Source: Spirodela intermedia | Lineage: Eukaryota; Streptophyta; Magnoliopsida; Alismatales; Araceae | DNA length: 64,000 nucleotides | Direction: 5' to 3' | Assembly: GCA_902729315.2 (NCBI GenBank) | Contig: LR746265.1 | Span: 193,501 to 257,500, forward strand | Shown here: positions 24,201-36,627 of the stretch, piece by piece | Layout: the number at the start of each line of letters is the position of its first letter | Numbering within the stretch: the stretch's first letter is position 1 | The notes under the pieces: generated by a model | Told to the model about the DNA's origin: nothing | Database searches by the model: none | The model's input: only the letters and a program-made list of their open reading frames with translations | Made by a program: the position numbers and the translations under genes

Positions 24201-27200
24201 TCCTCAGGTGGAGAATGATCCATTCCAAAGGATCAACTCAGTTAAAAAGAAAATTCGGAAGAGGCGCCTTGCCTTGGAAAAACACACAATAGCCAGCGCA
24301 GACTATCCCAAGGTTTGCAATATGCTAGGTTATGCATATCGCCATGTGATTATTACAATGATGCATAACATTCTAAACAAAGATAGGTGGAACTTACTTG
24401 AAGTAGCATGGATGCTTTTGCACATAAAATTCCCCCAGACGTTGGAAAGGCACCAGAAGAATTCACATAAACACTACCACTCTTGATTGATTTAGTGGCA
24501 GTAACAACGTCTTCTACACCATCACAAGCTATCAGCGCCCACCCGTCGTCAACGAAGCCATTTATGGCATCATTGAAACCTCTGGAGGAAAATAAGGAGC
24601 AATGTCTTAAATGATAAAAGTACAGGTTTATTACCAAGAGAATGTCAAACTTTCTCGAGTCTAAAGAAAAGGGGAGTTGGGGGATATACCTCCCTATCCC
24701 TACTAATAAAAAAAAAATACGTATTCAAGTGGCTGGTAATAAAATGAATATTTCTTAGCATGGGGAGGCAAAATTTCATGGGTTTTACCTGCCTAATCTT
24801 TGACTAAATGTTCTTAAAACAGCAGGTTGTCTTCCCAAAGCATACACAACTTCGCCACTGGTCTCCTGTGCAATTTGTCTGATATGGTGCAGTGCCTTCA
24901 CATTTTAAAAAACATTCATTTAACTTTACATAGAAAGGTTATACGCCTCCACTGGATAATGAAAGGGACAAAATCTTAGAGCAATGAAAAAGATAAAAAA
25001 AATAAAATAAAATAGAAATCAATCATAAGGAAATATAGGCAACAGAGAAAAATTAGTGTTTCGGCCACAGTAAGGCAATAAAAACTCGGTTACTTACTGC
25101 AGTCGTCATCTTCTGAGCAACAACCTTCGATGACTCATAAAGAGGCCGCAGAACCTCAGGCACACTCCATGGCTATTAAAAAAAATAAAATCAACCAGAC
25201 ATCCACAACTAAGAAACAAAAGTGATGCGAAATGATACAAACCTCAAGGTCTAGATGATCCACTATATGCACAATTGAACTTCCTCCATCACACGGGCGT
25301 ATGAGAAAACCACTAGGGAGCATCTCAGCTCGTACAAACTGATGAGCAGTGGATGCACATGGACCACCCCCAGAACCACTCAATGATCTCTCACAAACCT
25401 TGTAAAGGAAAAACTTCATGCATTAGGTACGATAAATGAGATAAATCACAAACTGATCTAATATGTGATACATAACTTGTAAAGACGCAGTCAGATATGC
25501 AAAATGGATGAAACATAAATCATACAATACGTGATATAACCGACATTCACATCAATTCAACTCGGATATTTTTCTAATAAAATGAGGACAGTGACAATAA
25601 AATTTATAAAACTTTTGATTAGATATAGATGCAGTTATTCTTCAAATACTAAACCACATCCCAAGACAATGTCCAATATTTCCATAAGGCAACCTCACAT
25701 ATCTTATAACTAGAAAGTGGAAAATTTCATGAGATTCAGGAGCTGACGAGCAAACACCCAAATTTAAGACAACGAATTCAAGAACACATTGAATGAGAAT
25801 ATCGAAACAAATTACAAAGTGTCAATCCGAATTTGCGTTCCAATGCTTTACCAAGAAACTTCACATAGTGTAATAACGCCTATCTTGACAAGAAAAAGCT
25901 CCTGTTTAGATACTTAAACGTTCATATTTTTTAGGTAAAGCATTTTGCATTATTTCTGATGTGTACAACGTGTCATCAACCCTTCAATCACTAGGAAAGC
26001 GTAACTTCAACTCTTAAATCATTTGGAAAGGGCATACCACAAGACTGCCGTCTTCTAAAGTTGTGGTGTACCTCAGCGTCCAAAAATCACGAGCAGGTGC
26101 TATTGTTGTTGGAGCATACATCTGAACATGAGCAGCGATGACCATAAGAATGGGAGCAGATGTATGAGATTTCCACTTGAAAAGCAAAACCTCAACTTGG
26201 AGAATTAAGGGCACTTTCAGAGTCCTGACCTGCATGTAGACCAATTCGATCGTTCCTCCGTTGCCAGCAGGGAACATTGTGAAAACTTCAAGTTTTCTAC
26301 AGTCTTTAAACCAAGATGGGCGATCTTTGAGAATCTCAGCAATCTGTTCAACGTGGAAATATGGATTAAACAGTTAGCAGATCCATATATGCACCTATCT
26401 GTTGCAATAATTCAATTGAGATAATAACTATCAATGTTGCATTTATAAGGTCAAGCCTAAGTTCACAAGTTATCGAACGTTCTTAATGAAAATTGACTGG
26501 AGATGTAGGATCCTACAATACCTTTGTAGGTTCTAAATTAACTAGACCACAGGCACGTGCCGCCACTCCACTGCTACTGTGAGAAATGGCAACCATTCCA
26601 ATCGAATCCGGACCAGGCTGTGATTGGAGTGTAGTGATCATCATGAATACAAACGAGATAGGGAATTTACACAAAATAAATTTTCAGATAGCAAGTAATG
26701 AATCAGGTAGAACCTTCATCCCAGGCATCTGGACCCAATCGACAGCAGTCCCTGTAGCCTTTGAGAGGAACTCTGCCAAGGTCTCCTCAGCGATGGACTG
26801 GAGTCTGGAAAAATGACGAAAACTAAAGGGATTAATTTCAACGCAACAGAATGTACCCCAGGATAAGTGAATCATCCTTACCCAGCAGGGTCACTAATGT
26901 CCTTTAGAGAATGCTGAGGAGTGGTAATGGCTGATTCACAGCTGGTGTCAGTATTAAGAGAGGCCTGTCGAGGACAGCAAAAACTGTACAAATAAAAAGA
27001 AGGCTAATTTTCGATCATCTCAAAGCCCACTGTTGACGATTTTCAGGTTGGATGGATCCTTCAAGGGAATACATCAACCGCCGACAGTGGACTTTTATGG
27101 TAGAATAATGCAATGACATAGAAGGGTAAATATCGATTGACAACGATCATCAATCGTTGATCAAAAGATCAATCATAAACTAGTATCATCAATTCTGACC

Positions 27201-28057
27201 ACCGTAGAACAAGATTTTAATCATATATGGATCTTTTGAATGTACAACCAAGTTAGACAGTGTCAATGGAAAAGAGAAGAACAAAGCAGATCAAATTCTC
27301 TGTAAGTTTGGTTAGATATAATGACCTACATTCTGCAACTGTTGACGCATATAAGCATTCTCATGCACCAGCCGAGAAACCTGTTTTTGAAGCCGGTCGT
27401 TTTCCTCCATCAGAAGCTTGTTCATAGCAGTCAGTTTTCGGTTTACAGTCTGAAGCCGAGAAGTTTCTTTTCTCTGCTTTTCGCGGCACCTGAACATAAC
27501 ACACCCGTCTTCAGTATCCTACTGTAAGAAAGAAAAATATGTTGCAGTACAAAACAAAACCTAGAGCTTGATCCTCACTAACGTCGTCCCAAAGGAAGGC
27601 TGGGGAGAAACTATAAGCGCAAGACCCAACTCTGATTATCTCACATCAAAAAACCATTAGAAATTTTCGCTGATAAAACAGAGAAAATCAAAAGTATACG
27701 AATTATCCATGAAGACTAGTTTTCGTCCAAGCAACAACATGTGAACTACTAGAGCCAAAGAACTCCCAGCCGTAAACTCTGTTTCGGCCTCAAAAACTAG
27801 ACTATATAACAAGTCGGCTTAGGTTCTCACCGCCGGTTCTGGAACCAGACTTTGATCTGCTTAGGCTCGATGTTGGAAAGTATAGGGCACTCCCGGATGA
27901 GCTGCTGGCGGCGCGTCGAGCTGGGTTTTGGGCACTCGGCATACACCCGCTCCAGCGCCTCGACCTGCTCCGTCGTGTATCGCACGTACTTGCCATTGTC
28001 CATCTGCTTATCCAAGCCAACACCACCGCCATTCCGGAGTGCCACCGTGGCCGCCAT
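21300..28057 (-). CDS. REV: Class III HD-ZIP transcription factor, REVOLUTA type, 18 exons
   Basis: Nuclear regulator of meristem, vascular and adaxial organ fate. Exons in coding order: 27831–28057, 27330–27489, 26882–26964, 26714–26804, 26522–26617, 26230–26343, 26038–26121, 25243–25398, 25098–25172, 24789–24895, 24398–24581, 23398–23586, 23051–23125, 22610–22744, 22082–22404, 21816–21921, 21586–21735 and 21300–21446. They give 833 residues, the family's usual length and exon count. Domains: homeodomain (about 22–84, KQIKVWFQNRRCREKQRK), leucine zipper (NRKLTAMNKLLMEENDRLQ), START (about 155–370, AEETLAEFLSKATGTAVDWV) and C-terminal MEKHLA (CCSLKAMPVFTFANQAGLD… CLAFSFVNWSFL). FTMFPAGNGGTIELVYMQ and ETSGEVVYALGRQPAVLR favour REV over PHB/PHV or the ATHB8/15 pair. 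It has a miR165/166 site, one GC–AG intron (21922–22081) and a uORF in the leader. Confidence 0.96.
26608..26724 (-). promoter_or_regulatory. miR165/166 target site split by a 96-bp intron
   Basis: The complementary site is formed only after splicing: 11 nt (CTGGGATGAAG) end the fourth exon at 26714–26724, and 10 nt (CCTGGTCCGG) begin the fifth at 26608–26617. It encodes the start of the START-domain peptide PGMKPGPD. This exon-junction placement is the known arrangement in HD-ZIP III genes. Cleavage in this plant is inferred from the match. Confidence 0.95.
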
Positions 28058-30293
28058 TCTTCACCTCAGAAAGTGTCCGAAAGGCGGAAAAGATCAAAGA
28101 GCCGTATCCAGATAGGCTACTGCCCGCTTCAACTTCTTTCTCGTGGATTTCCCTTCAAGAGACCCTGGGTTTTCAGATTCTCCGAAACACTCCAGCTCCG
28201 TGTGGGACGATGGAGAGGAGATGGATGAGAATGAAAAGACTGAAGAGATTCTCAGATAGGGAGCCCGTATGGGGATGGGAATATCAACCTCGGAAAGAAA
28301 AGGACGGCACCATCTTCTCTTCACGAGGTAGACTGCTGACCATGATGCTCAGAGTAGTCATCTGAAGAAAACGATTGGCATTGTAGGCTCCTCTCCTAGA
28401 ATACAACTTCCCGCGCTGTCCAACAAATGTCCTCCGCAGCCCAGACCCTTCAATGCCACGCTCTAAACCAGGTAATTCCAAATCTCCCCCCCAGGAAGAC
28501 GCAGATGATCGAACCACGCATGCAGCAGCAGCCAAGCCCTACTGCGACGCCTCCATTACCGGGGGACGAAATATTTAGCGGGCGAGTCCAAAGGAAGCCG
28601 AAAAGCACCAGCAGTAGACAGCGATTATGTGCTGAATACACCAATATAGGAAGCAGATATTGACAGCAGACCACAAGACCCTTCGGATAATTTCCTCAGT
28701 CGTCTGAATAGCTCAGGAATGACATGCGCGCAGACTCCAGGCTCCCGTGGTTGTTACCGCCTCGCATCCATCACCTTCTTCGCCCTACGAATCGTGGCTT
28801 AGCCCTTATGGTTTGAGTTCGGCCGATCATGCCCTATAAGATCACCCAGATGAACACCACCCTCATCGTCTCCGCCGTTAGAAGACCAGCGACGCCCTTT
28901 CTCTCGGACGGGGAAGAAGAGAGCACCTCCACCGCATCGATTCATAAGACAGATCCCCTCGGTAAAATGGGGCGGAGTCGAACGATCGGAACACAGTGGG
29001 AAGAAGCAACAACAGAAGCAGCAGATGATGACAAAGACGAAGAAGCCCCCTCCATTCGGGGGAGAGTCACGAGCAGAAACGACAGTGGAGAAGAGAGAAA
29101 AAGGCACCGGGATATCATGCGGTGTACGAGTCGGAAATGGTGGAGGTGGCGACGAAGATGGTGGGGAGGTAGGCTTTTTTATGGAGCGGCGACTGCCAGT
29201 CGGGATGTCCCTCTCCTACTGCTGCTGACAAACCTTTAAAGAACCGCGGAGGAGGCGCAGCCGTAGAGCGCGCCAATGGAGGGGGGAGCGAACGAAGAGC
29301 GAATCCGTACGGCCAGTGCGCAGCATCCGGTCAGCAGCTCCAGTGAACTGCAATAGTGGTAGGATTCAGTATCGCGAGTAGGTGGACGGATGCCTTTCGA
29401 GGGAGGAAGAGAGAGAGAGAGCGAGGACTGACTGAGCAGAAGGAACAAGTAGAGGACGACGACGACGACGACGGCGGTCCGAGTGGACGTGATGTTGTGA
29501 TGCGTATTCACCAAGTTCCTAAAGCAAAGCAAAGCAAGCAGGCACATAAAATATCATATCTCGAGACTTTTTCCCACAATACAAATATTCTTCGGGAGTT
29601 TCGTAACAATGACCGACTCTCAAGGGTATACGTACAAAATTAGTTACTTAGCGACTTTTTCACGCCCAACGGCATTCGTCCACGCGTTCTGAAGCGTGGT
29701 GCCACGACCGGTGGTGACGTTAACGCCCCGTCGAGATCGAGAAATGAGGGACAGGCGTCAGATCCGTGACAGAAGCCGACGGGGCGGCCAGGCTGGTCAC
29801 TGTGCGGTCACGGTCAAGGCCATTAAAGGCGGGTGAGAAAACCCCGCGATCTCCCCCTATCACCTACCCGCCCGCCGCTTCACTGGCACAGTGGAGTAGC
29901 CCCGGGTAGCACTACACCGTAGACCGTAGAATAACTTGTCCGTCGGGCGGGCGGGCAGTAACGTGCACCAGCAGCGAGGAGACGTGCTCCGGGGGCTCCG
30001 ACGAGCGCAGAACGGTAACGTGATCCAACAGCGCGGCCCGTTTCTTTATCGGATCCGCCTGCTCAAAAAATGATTTTTCGAACAGATAGACCCGATCGGG
30101 CCCGCGGGAGCCCGAATCGGGTTGAATTTAACGAAATTATCCTGATTTAATTAATCGATAGAAATAAATCGAGTTTTACTGGGGCGGCGGGGGGGGGCTA
30201 AGATAATATTGCGAATCTACCATTTCCTCGCATCGGCAGGGAAGGCGAAGTGGTGGCGACCGGGAGGATCGGGGTCGAGGGCTTCCCCCCACC
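28058..30293. other. Divergent spacer: REV leader and promoter (left), DCP2 promoter (right)
   Basis: The left part should be the long REV 5' leader, which contains the uORF at 28284–28361 and a purine-rich tract near 29402–29420 (pyrimidine-rich on the REV sense strand). The middle, about 29640–30180, is GC-rich and has no plausible coding frame. The right end, up to the ATG at 30294, is expected to hold the DCP2 promoter and leader. No RNA gene or mobile element seen. Confidence 0.6.
28284..28361 (-). CDS. Upstream ORF (25 codons) in the REV leader
   Basis: An AUG-initiated frame of 25 residues (begins MTTLSIMVSSLPREEK, ends SFSFRG) with three in-frame Met codons at positions 1, 7 and 17. 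It stops 226 nt before the REV start codon, and no other AUG occurs on the sense strand in between. It would lie in the mRNA if the leader is at least about 300 nt and unspliced here; HD-ZIP III leaders are often long. A role in limiting REV translation is a hypothesis. I do not recognise the peptide. Confidence 0.45.
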   Translation of the reverse strand: MTTLSIMVSSLPREEKMVPSFSFRG

Positions 30294-33200
30294 ATGGCGG
30301 GCCTCCACCGTTCGTCCAGCCGGAACGTGCTCCCGCCGCAGGAGCTCCTCGATGACCTCTGCAGGTTCCTCCGCCCTCACCTCTCTACGATTCGGCTTTG
30401 TTCTTAGCGAATGAATTTCTCCTCGTTAAGGTTAGAGTTCCGGGAAGGTCGATGGAGACCGACGTGATTCGCTATTTCGATCTCACGGAGCGTTACGTGG
30501 TCCACGCTCTGCGGAGGATTAGTATGACCCGCGATTTTGTCACACAAGCATTCGAGTACGGTTTTTGCGCGCCGTTGTTCTAGTTTAACACTTGCCACAG
30601 ACCCTTGGAGGACACTGAAGCGTCACGAATTCTGAGTCTATTTTGAAAAGCTTGGACTTATGCTGTGTGGGCTGTGTACGTAGGCGGTTTGGTTCAAACA
30701 ATGGCGATAGTAGATAGCTGGAACAGGAAGCTTTTGTTATGTAACTGGAGACGTTCTTTCATTGCAGTAAATTGACCACCCTTCTGGGGACATACGAGTA
30801 GTTCGAAATGTACTTATTTATTGGGTGTGAAATCAAGATTTTCAGACGCCATGTTTACCGCTGACTTTAATGGGTACGTGCCTATTACAAGATAATATGA
30901 AATTATAGTACTTGGAATAGGTTTCTAGCCTTCATGATGGTCAAAAGGAAAATATCTACGTGAGATGCGGGAAAGTTTGGTCTTGATACGTAACGGGGGG
31001 AAAGAAAGATATAAAGAAAGGAAGAAAGAATGAATGACCATCCGGGGAAGTTGAAAATCAGGGTACTTGGGAAGTTGAAAATCAACACTATCTGTACATA
31101 ATAAGTCTTGCCTTGTGAGAAGCAAGACAATCTACAAATAGTTCCAATGACTGATATACTTTTTACTAAACACCAAAGAAAGCAAGCATTGAAAAATAGT
31201 TTTGAGTTGTTGAAATGCATACATGTCGCTATTGATTAAAATACTGTCCGACTTCATGCACATTTCACTCGTTTGCAAGGGTATATCTGGCACTCCTGCA
31301 TATCTTAAAGAGAAAGCAGCTCTTTTTTTACCCATTTTTGAAGAGTTGGTTGCGGACAGGGTGCATTGATGAGGGGTTGTTCAGATATGTGGTCTATAGG
31401 TTCTAGGTTATGGGTTCTTAGGGTCATGTGTTGTCTCAACATATGATACTTTTTGTCACGTCACCTGTTGATTGGTTCTTTTAAAACTACATCTTTGTGC
31501 GATGTGGCCGCTGACTAGACTAGGGATCAATTCGGATGATTTAGTGGCAACAGCAGCGAGACAAAATGGAGATTTACATATAACCCCCATTTCATTTTCC
31601 AGTTCGTTGGATTACCAATGGAAAGTTGCCACTTGGACATGTAGCTGAGAGTTAACTCCCATAGGATAAACATGACATCCAAATCAATTGTGCTATCCTA
31701 CATGGTTCATAATGTTAATGTTAGTTTGAATTGTAGTTGATCGTACAGTTGTCCATAAAGCACGGAAAACTAAGACTGATGTAGATTTCAGCCATCTGAA
31801 CTATTTTCTTTTACGTTAAACACTTCCTACTGTTATTAAGTAAGATTAGGCGGTGAAAAAAGTGCATCTGATAAATGGATACGGTGCTTTGTAATATGAT
31901 CAATTAGAGATCAATTTTTTGTTCCCATATTTCTATCCTGTTATAGTTTTTGAGCGCCTCCACTCACATTTTGGAAGTCTTTCTTTATTTAGTTCACGGA
32001 TAGCATGGCGATTTGATCATATATTTATTTTTTGGATATTGGATTTTATTTTCAACCTAACTGCGATTATCGATCTTCTATTGCAGCCGTTTTGTTTTGA
32101 ACGTCCCAAAAGAAGATCTGGAGTCTTTTGAGAGGATCTTATTTCTTGTGGAACAAGCGCATTGGTTTTATGAGGACAATTCTGTTGAACAGAATCCATC
32201 ATTGAAGTCACTATCACTGAGGGAGTTCACAAGTTTGAGTATCCTGGATACCTGATAATTAGTTTTTCCGATATTTATTTCTTGAGCTCTTGGGGGATTG
32301 GAAATCAGTAGTGAGGTGAGAATTGTCTTTGTTGCGATTCTCTCTTCTACAATGATGATTTACTCGATCAAGCCAAAAACACCAAGCAAATGCTCCATAA
32401 AGCTGCTGGCTTGCTCTGGATGTTTTGTAGTTGGTTACATAAAGGTCCTGGACATCTTATCAGAAAGCTATAGTGGAATATCCACGGAGTAATGCTAACG
32501 GAATTGTGAAATAAAAGAACGACAAACATAGAAACCATTTTGAATGTTAGGAACTTAATGTGAAAATGGCATATTAGAATTCAAATTTTTCTTGTCAGCG
32601 TCCTTGTATTTTTGGATAAATTTTACAACTTCTGAGCTATTTAGAGAAGAGCAAAAGGATTATGTTTTAAATTAAATCCTGGTGCAGAAACTTGTTTTCA
32701 TCATCGTTTCATTGCTTCTCAGTTTTTTAAAGTGTGTAATGTTACTTACGAAAACATAAAAGAATAAGCTCAGTAATAAAGACTAGAAATAAGCTCAGTT
32801 ACCCAATTGTTGGAATGACATTTTTTTTCTAAGCGAACATCTTATTTTTATTTTTCATCGTTTCCTTAATCCATCTAGTGTTTAATAGCTGTGCTGCACT
32901 CAGGCCTTATATTGCACATATTGATGATATATACAAAGATTTCACTTCATACAAGTATCGTGTGCCTGTGACTGGGGCAATCATTTTGGACGAATCTTAT
33001 GACAAGGTAATTCCATTAGATCATTACTTTCCCGTTCGAAGTTTCGAATCTACTCTTGCAACCAAGTTTCCATGATTTCTGCCTTAATCCATCGAAACTA
33101 TTTCAGCCCTTTTTTTCTTCAGAAGAAGTCGCAGTTGTCAGCATACAATTTTGATGTATACATTGGTTGAACAGTTTTTAAAAGCATTTCCCTGTTATAT

Positions 33201-36082
33201 ACTACCTGCAGCAGCTACCTTGGTATTGATTAATAATTCATGGATAGCATCCTTACCAAGGCTGCCTATAATATTTGTAGTGCCTACTGGTAAAAGGATG
33301 GAAACCTGGTTCAAGCTGGAGTTTTCCTCGTGGAAAAAAGAACAAAGATGAGGAGGACCATACTTGTGCCATCCGAGAGGTACTGATTTTATGGATCTTT
33401 GATATTCTTGCTTCGTAAATTGAAACTTATTTTTGCAATTTTTCATAATAAAAGTTTCTGCATTTCGCTTGTCTTTTTCGTTTATATGCATTTCTTTTTA
33501 AGGATGGTATGAATGCTAGGCCTACCTCATTGATCTTTAAGTTGTTAATAATGATGTCCTATATTCTATGGAATATTTGGTTTTGAATTTACTAAATATG
33601 AGTCATAACACATGATTCCATATAATTCGTTACTCTCTGGATTTATCTGTTCCTTTTTTCCAGAAATCAATGAAAAACTCCTAGTTTGCAATACCTCTCT
33701 GAGAGAGGGAAAAAAAAGCAACGTGTTACTCACGATGCTGATGACTTCAAACACCATTTATTGCAATATGGAAATTAAATTTTTTGGGTAAAACCCAAAA
33801 TTATCATCAGATTAGTAGTACAACTGTGTGAAGACTAAAACCCAAAAACTTTCAGGTCTGGGCCAAGACGAGATTAAATTAATAATCTTCCCAAAATAAT
33901 AGAATCATCTTTGCACCCCCCCCCCCCCCAAGAAATCTCACCCGCTCTCTTGTCTTGGCAAATACTCAAGTGAAAACTCTATCAGCCGTGATTCTTTATT
34001 TCAGTATACCTATTTCCCTCTGTCCAAATCCTCAGGAGTACAGCATGAAGAATGAGCCAGCATATATTTCGATCCACTTCCTGCGAACAGAGTCCCAAAT
34101 CCCGTCTTTGCCAATGCTTATCAATCAGGCTTGCAAGTTGTCGTTGTACACCTAGGGTAAAGTATAACGAGTGTCGAAGCTCTAGGAAGAGAAAGAACGA
34201 CCAAGAAACAAGCGTGTTAATTATTCTTCTTCCTCGCCACGTTGACTGCATACATATTCTGAAAGTTGTACCCGAAAGATCGCATGAAGTAGATCCTCCT
34301 TACTACAGCTTATATCATGGCAGATCCTCCTTACCAGAGTCCACACTCTGAAAGAAGAAGGAATTTTTCAAAACCCAATGCGCTACTTGGAACCAATGGC
34401 ACCATTGACAATTATACAATTCGCTGACCTGACTGATCCCATTATTTTCTTTTTCCCAATTTCCAATACCCAATTTCTGCATCAGACCTCACCAGAGATC
34501 AATCACCAAGTGAAGCCAAAAGCACGTTTTGATCTCACCATCTCTTTATCCCTTCGGTTCTGTCCTGCGCAAGCAAATTTGTTTGAGGATGCCAATGAGA
34601 AAATTCAGCTTATGGAGGAGTAGCTCTTTTCTTTTTTGGGTCGGCGGCTTGCGTTTTTGGACCTGCTTTTTGGCCCATTGGGCATGAACTGTGATGGAAT
34701 CGCGTATACCATTACCCTTGGGGATTGTGAAAGTTGTGAGAAAGTTATCACTCTCCACCGTTTCTACTCCCAGCGTTTCTTTGCCCTCCCTTCTTCAATC
34801 CCCTCTTCGATACAGATCCTAAACCCCGTTGTGCAACCTATCTTGAGAAGAAAGATATTGCAATTCTATTATAAAGGGTAAAGATGAACCTCCCGAAGAT
34901 CTTGAACTCCCATCGAAATATTCGCCTGTGTGCCGCTTTTGCTGGTACTTGCTGTCCTAAAAGTGAACATCCTGAAGTATTTTAAATGTCCCGAATGAAT
35001 CTATTTAATCTCTCTGTCATGGGAAGATTATGCTGCTCTGATCATTATGGGGCGGGGGGAGGCATGTAATATCTCTCATTGATCCCTCGCATAGGTGCTA
35101 GAGGAAACAGGCTTTGACATTTCCAAGCTCCTGAAGATGGATGATCATGTTGAAGTCGTAGCTGGGCAGCAAAGGGTTCGGCTCTACATAATTGCAGGTG
35201 TAAAAGAGGGCACGGTATTCGCACCGTTGACCAAGAAGGAGATCAGTGTATGTGTTGCCTACTGGAACCTACTTTTCGTTCACTCGTCGATTAATCTTCG
35301 TTTTGTATTGACTTCTTAAAACATTTCCGTCTTTCTAAAAATGGGGCGCCGGTTGCTCTGTTCTTCCCATGCAGGAAATTTCTTGGTTCCGGATTGACGA
35401 TCTTCTGCCAGCAGGCGACGACATGACCTCTCGCGGAGCCAACGGCTTGAAGCTCTACATGGTCGGGCACTTCTTGGCGTGAGTCTCTCCTCCACCGCGC
35501 TCCCGGGCCTTCCCCCCACTCTACTGATCTCCCGCATGGGAATGAATGGCTTCTTCGTTTAGGCCGCTGAAAGCTTGGATATCGGCCCATCCGCCGGCTA
35601 CCACCCAGCGATCAGATACTCCTGCCAAAGGTACTACTCCCCCGGCTCCTCTCCTGGCCCCTGAATTGCTCGTTCTCAATAACCCAGACTCGCCTCCCCC
35701 TGAAGAAGCCTCACGATCGATGTCAGAAGAACAAACTTGATTAGTTTGAAGGTTGAAAACACAGAAGATATGAAATGCGTCGGCTAGAGGATTTCTAATG
35801 TGGACTTTTTTAGAACTTAATATTTTCTCTAGTTGAGTGGTTGACCTCGGTGGGATTGCCGACTGATAGTTTCCCTTCCCTCCCCTCCTTCCTCCAACTG
35901 AAGGGAGCTCCGTGTGGAAGGCGAAGGGCGGCTCGTCCGGCGGCGCCGTCAGCAACGAGAGCGCGTTGCCCAGGGCGGGGTCGGGTGCGCCTGTGGACAC
36001 CAGACCAGGCAGAAGCTTCAGAAACTTCCGGTTCGACGCGGCGCGCATCCTGCAAGCGTTGGACACCGGCTTCGGGACTTGA
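30294..36082 (+). CDS. DCP2: mRNA-decapping enzyme subunit DCP2, 8 exons
   Basis: Nudix hydrolase that removes the m7G cap from mRNA in P-bodies, working with DCP1 and VCS. Exons: 30294–30364, 32087–32238, 32879–33006, 33281–33379, 35095–35247, 35375–35478, 35563–35630 and 35904–36082, giving 317 residues. Box A/regulatory domain: residues about 10–100 ([28 protein letters not shown]). Nudix domain: about 100–245, with the Nudix box at 135–157 (G135, E141, then REVLEETGF at 149–157), including the catalytic glutamates. Box B follows ([27 protein letters not shown]). The C-terminal tail ends in the plant-conserved [16 protein letters not shown]. The TTGA|GTATCC donor after exon 2 is fixed by phase, creating the Met codon of LMFNSC. 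Intron 1 is 1.7 kb. Converges with DRB2. Confidence 0.95.
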
Positions 36083-36171
36083 CCTTCCTTTCCGCGGCCT
36101 CTGCCGCTCCCAGTTACTTGACCCCAGCCTATATAGACTTCCAATTAATCAATCAATCAACGGATGGCTAG

Positions 36172-36175
<4 letters not shown>

Positions 36176-36214
<39 letters not shown>
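36176..36214. repeat. (CT)n microsatellite, 39 bp
   Basis: A pure CT run about 95 bp after the DCP2 stop codon, probably within or just after its 3' UTR. Confidence 0.95.
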
Positions 36215-36217
<3 letters not shown>

Positions 36218-36627
36218 ACGCTGAGAACACCAGAGTTTTATGGTCAATGGCTCATGGGAGAAGGGCGACAAGCGTGTTAACCCAAAGGCGCTTGGCGTGC
36301 GGGAGAGGGTCGATTGGGTAGAATTGGCAACACAAGTTTAGACTCAAACACCATCATGATCGACAGACCTCAGCTTCCCCAGAGCTCAGCTGAGATCATA
36401 AAGCAGGAGAAAGAAAGAGAAGTGAAGAAAAGGGAAGGGAAGGGAAGGTAGGGGGGAGGGCGGCGAGGGCTACCGCCGAACAAAACAGGCAACCTCAGGA
36501 CCGGCGGTGGAGGGGGTGGGACGGGGAGTCGAACCTCAAGATGAAGAATTTATTGTCCAAGACTCTCTCAGCTCCGGGCCGTTTTCATCCAGCCTCCGCC
36601 AGCACAGCTCCCGCTCTCCAGGAATCC

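Noticed and set aside
35895-35915. Similarity to miR319 (ACTGAAGGGAGCTCC core)
   Set aside because: The match spans the intron/exon 8 boundary of DCP2, where the exon side is fixed by the coding frame. I saw no arm that would form a precursor hairpin, so it looks like chance.
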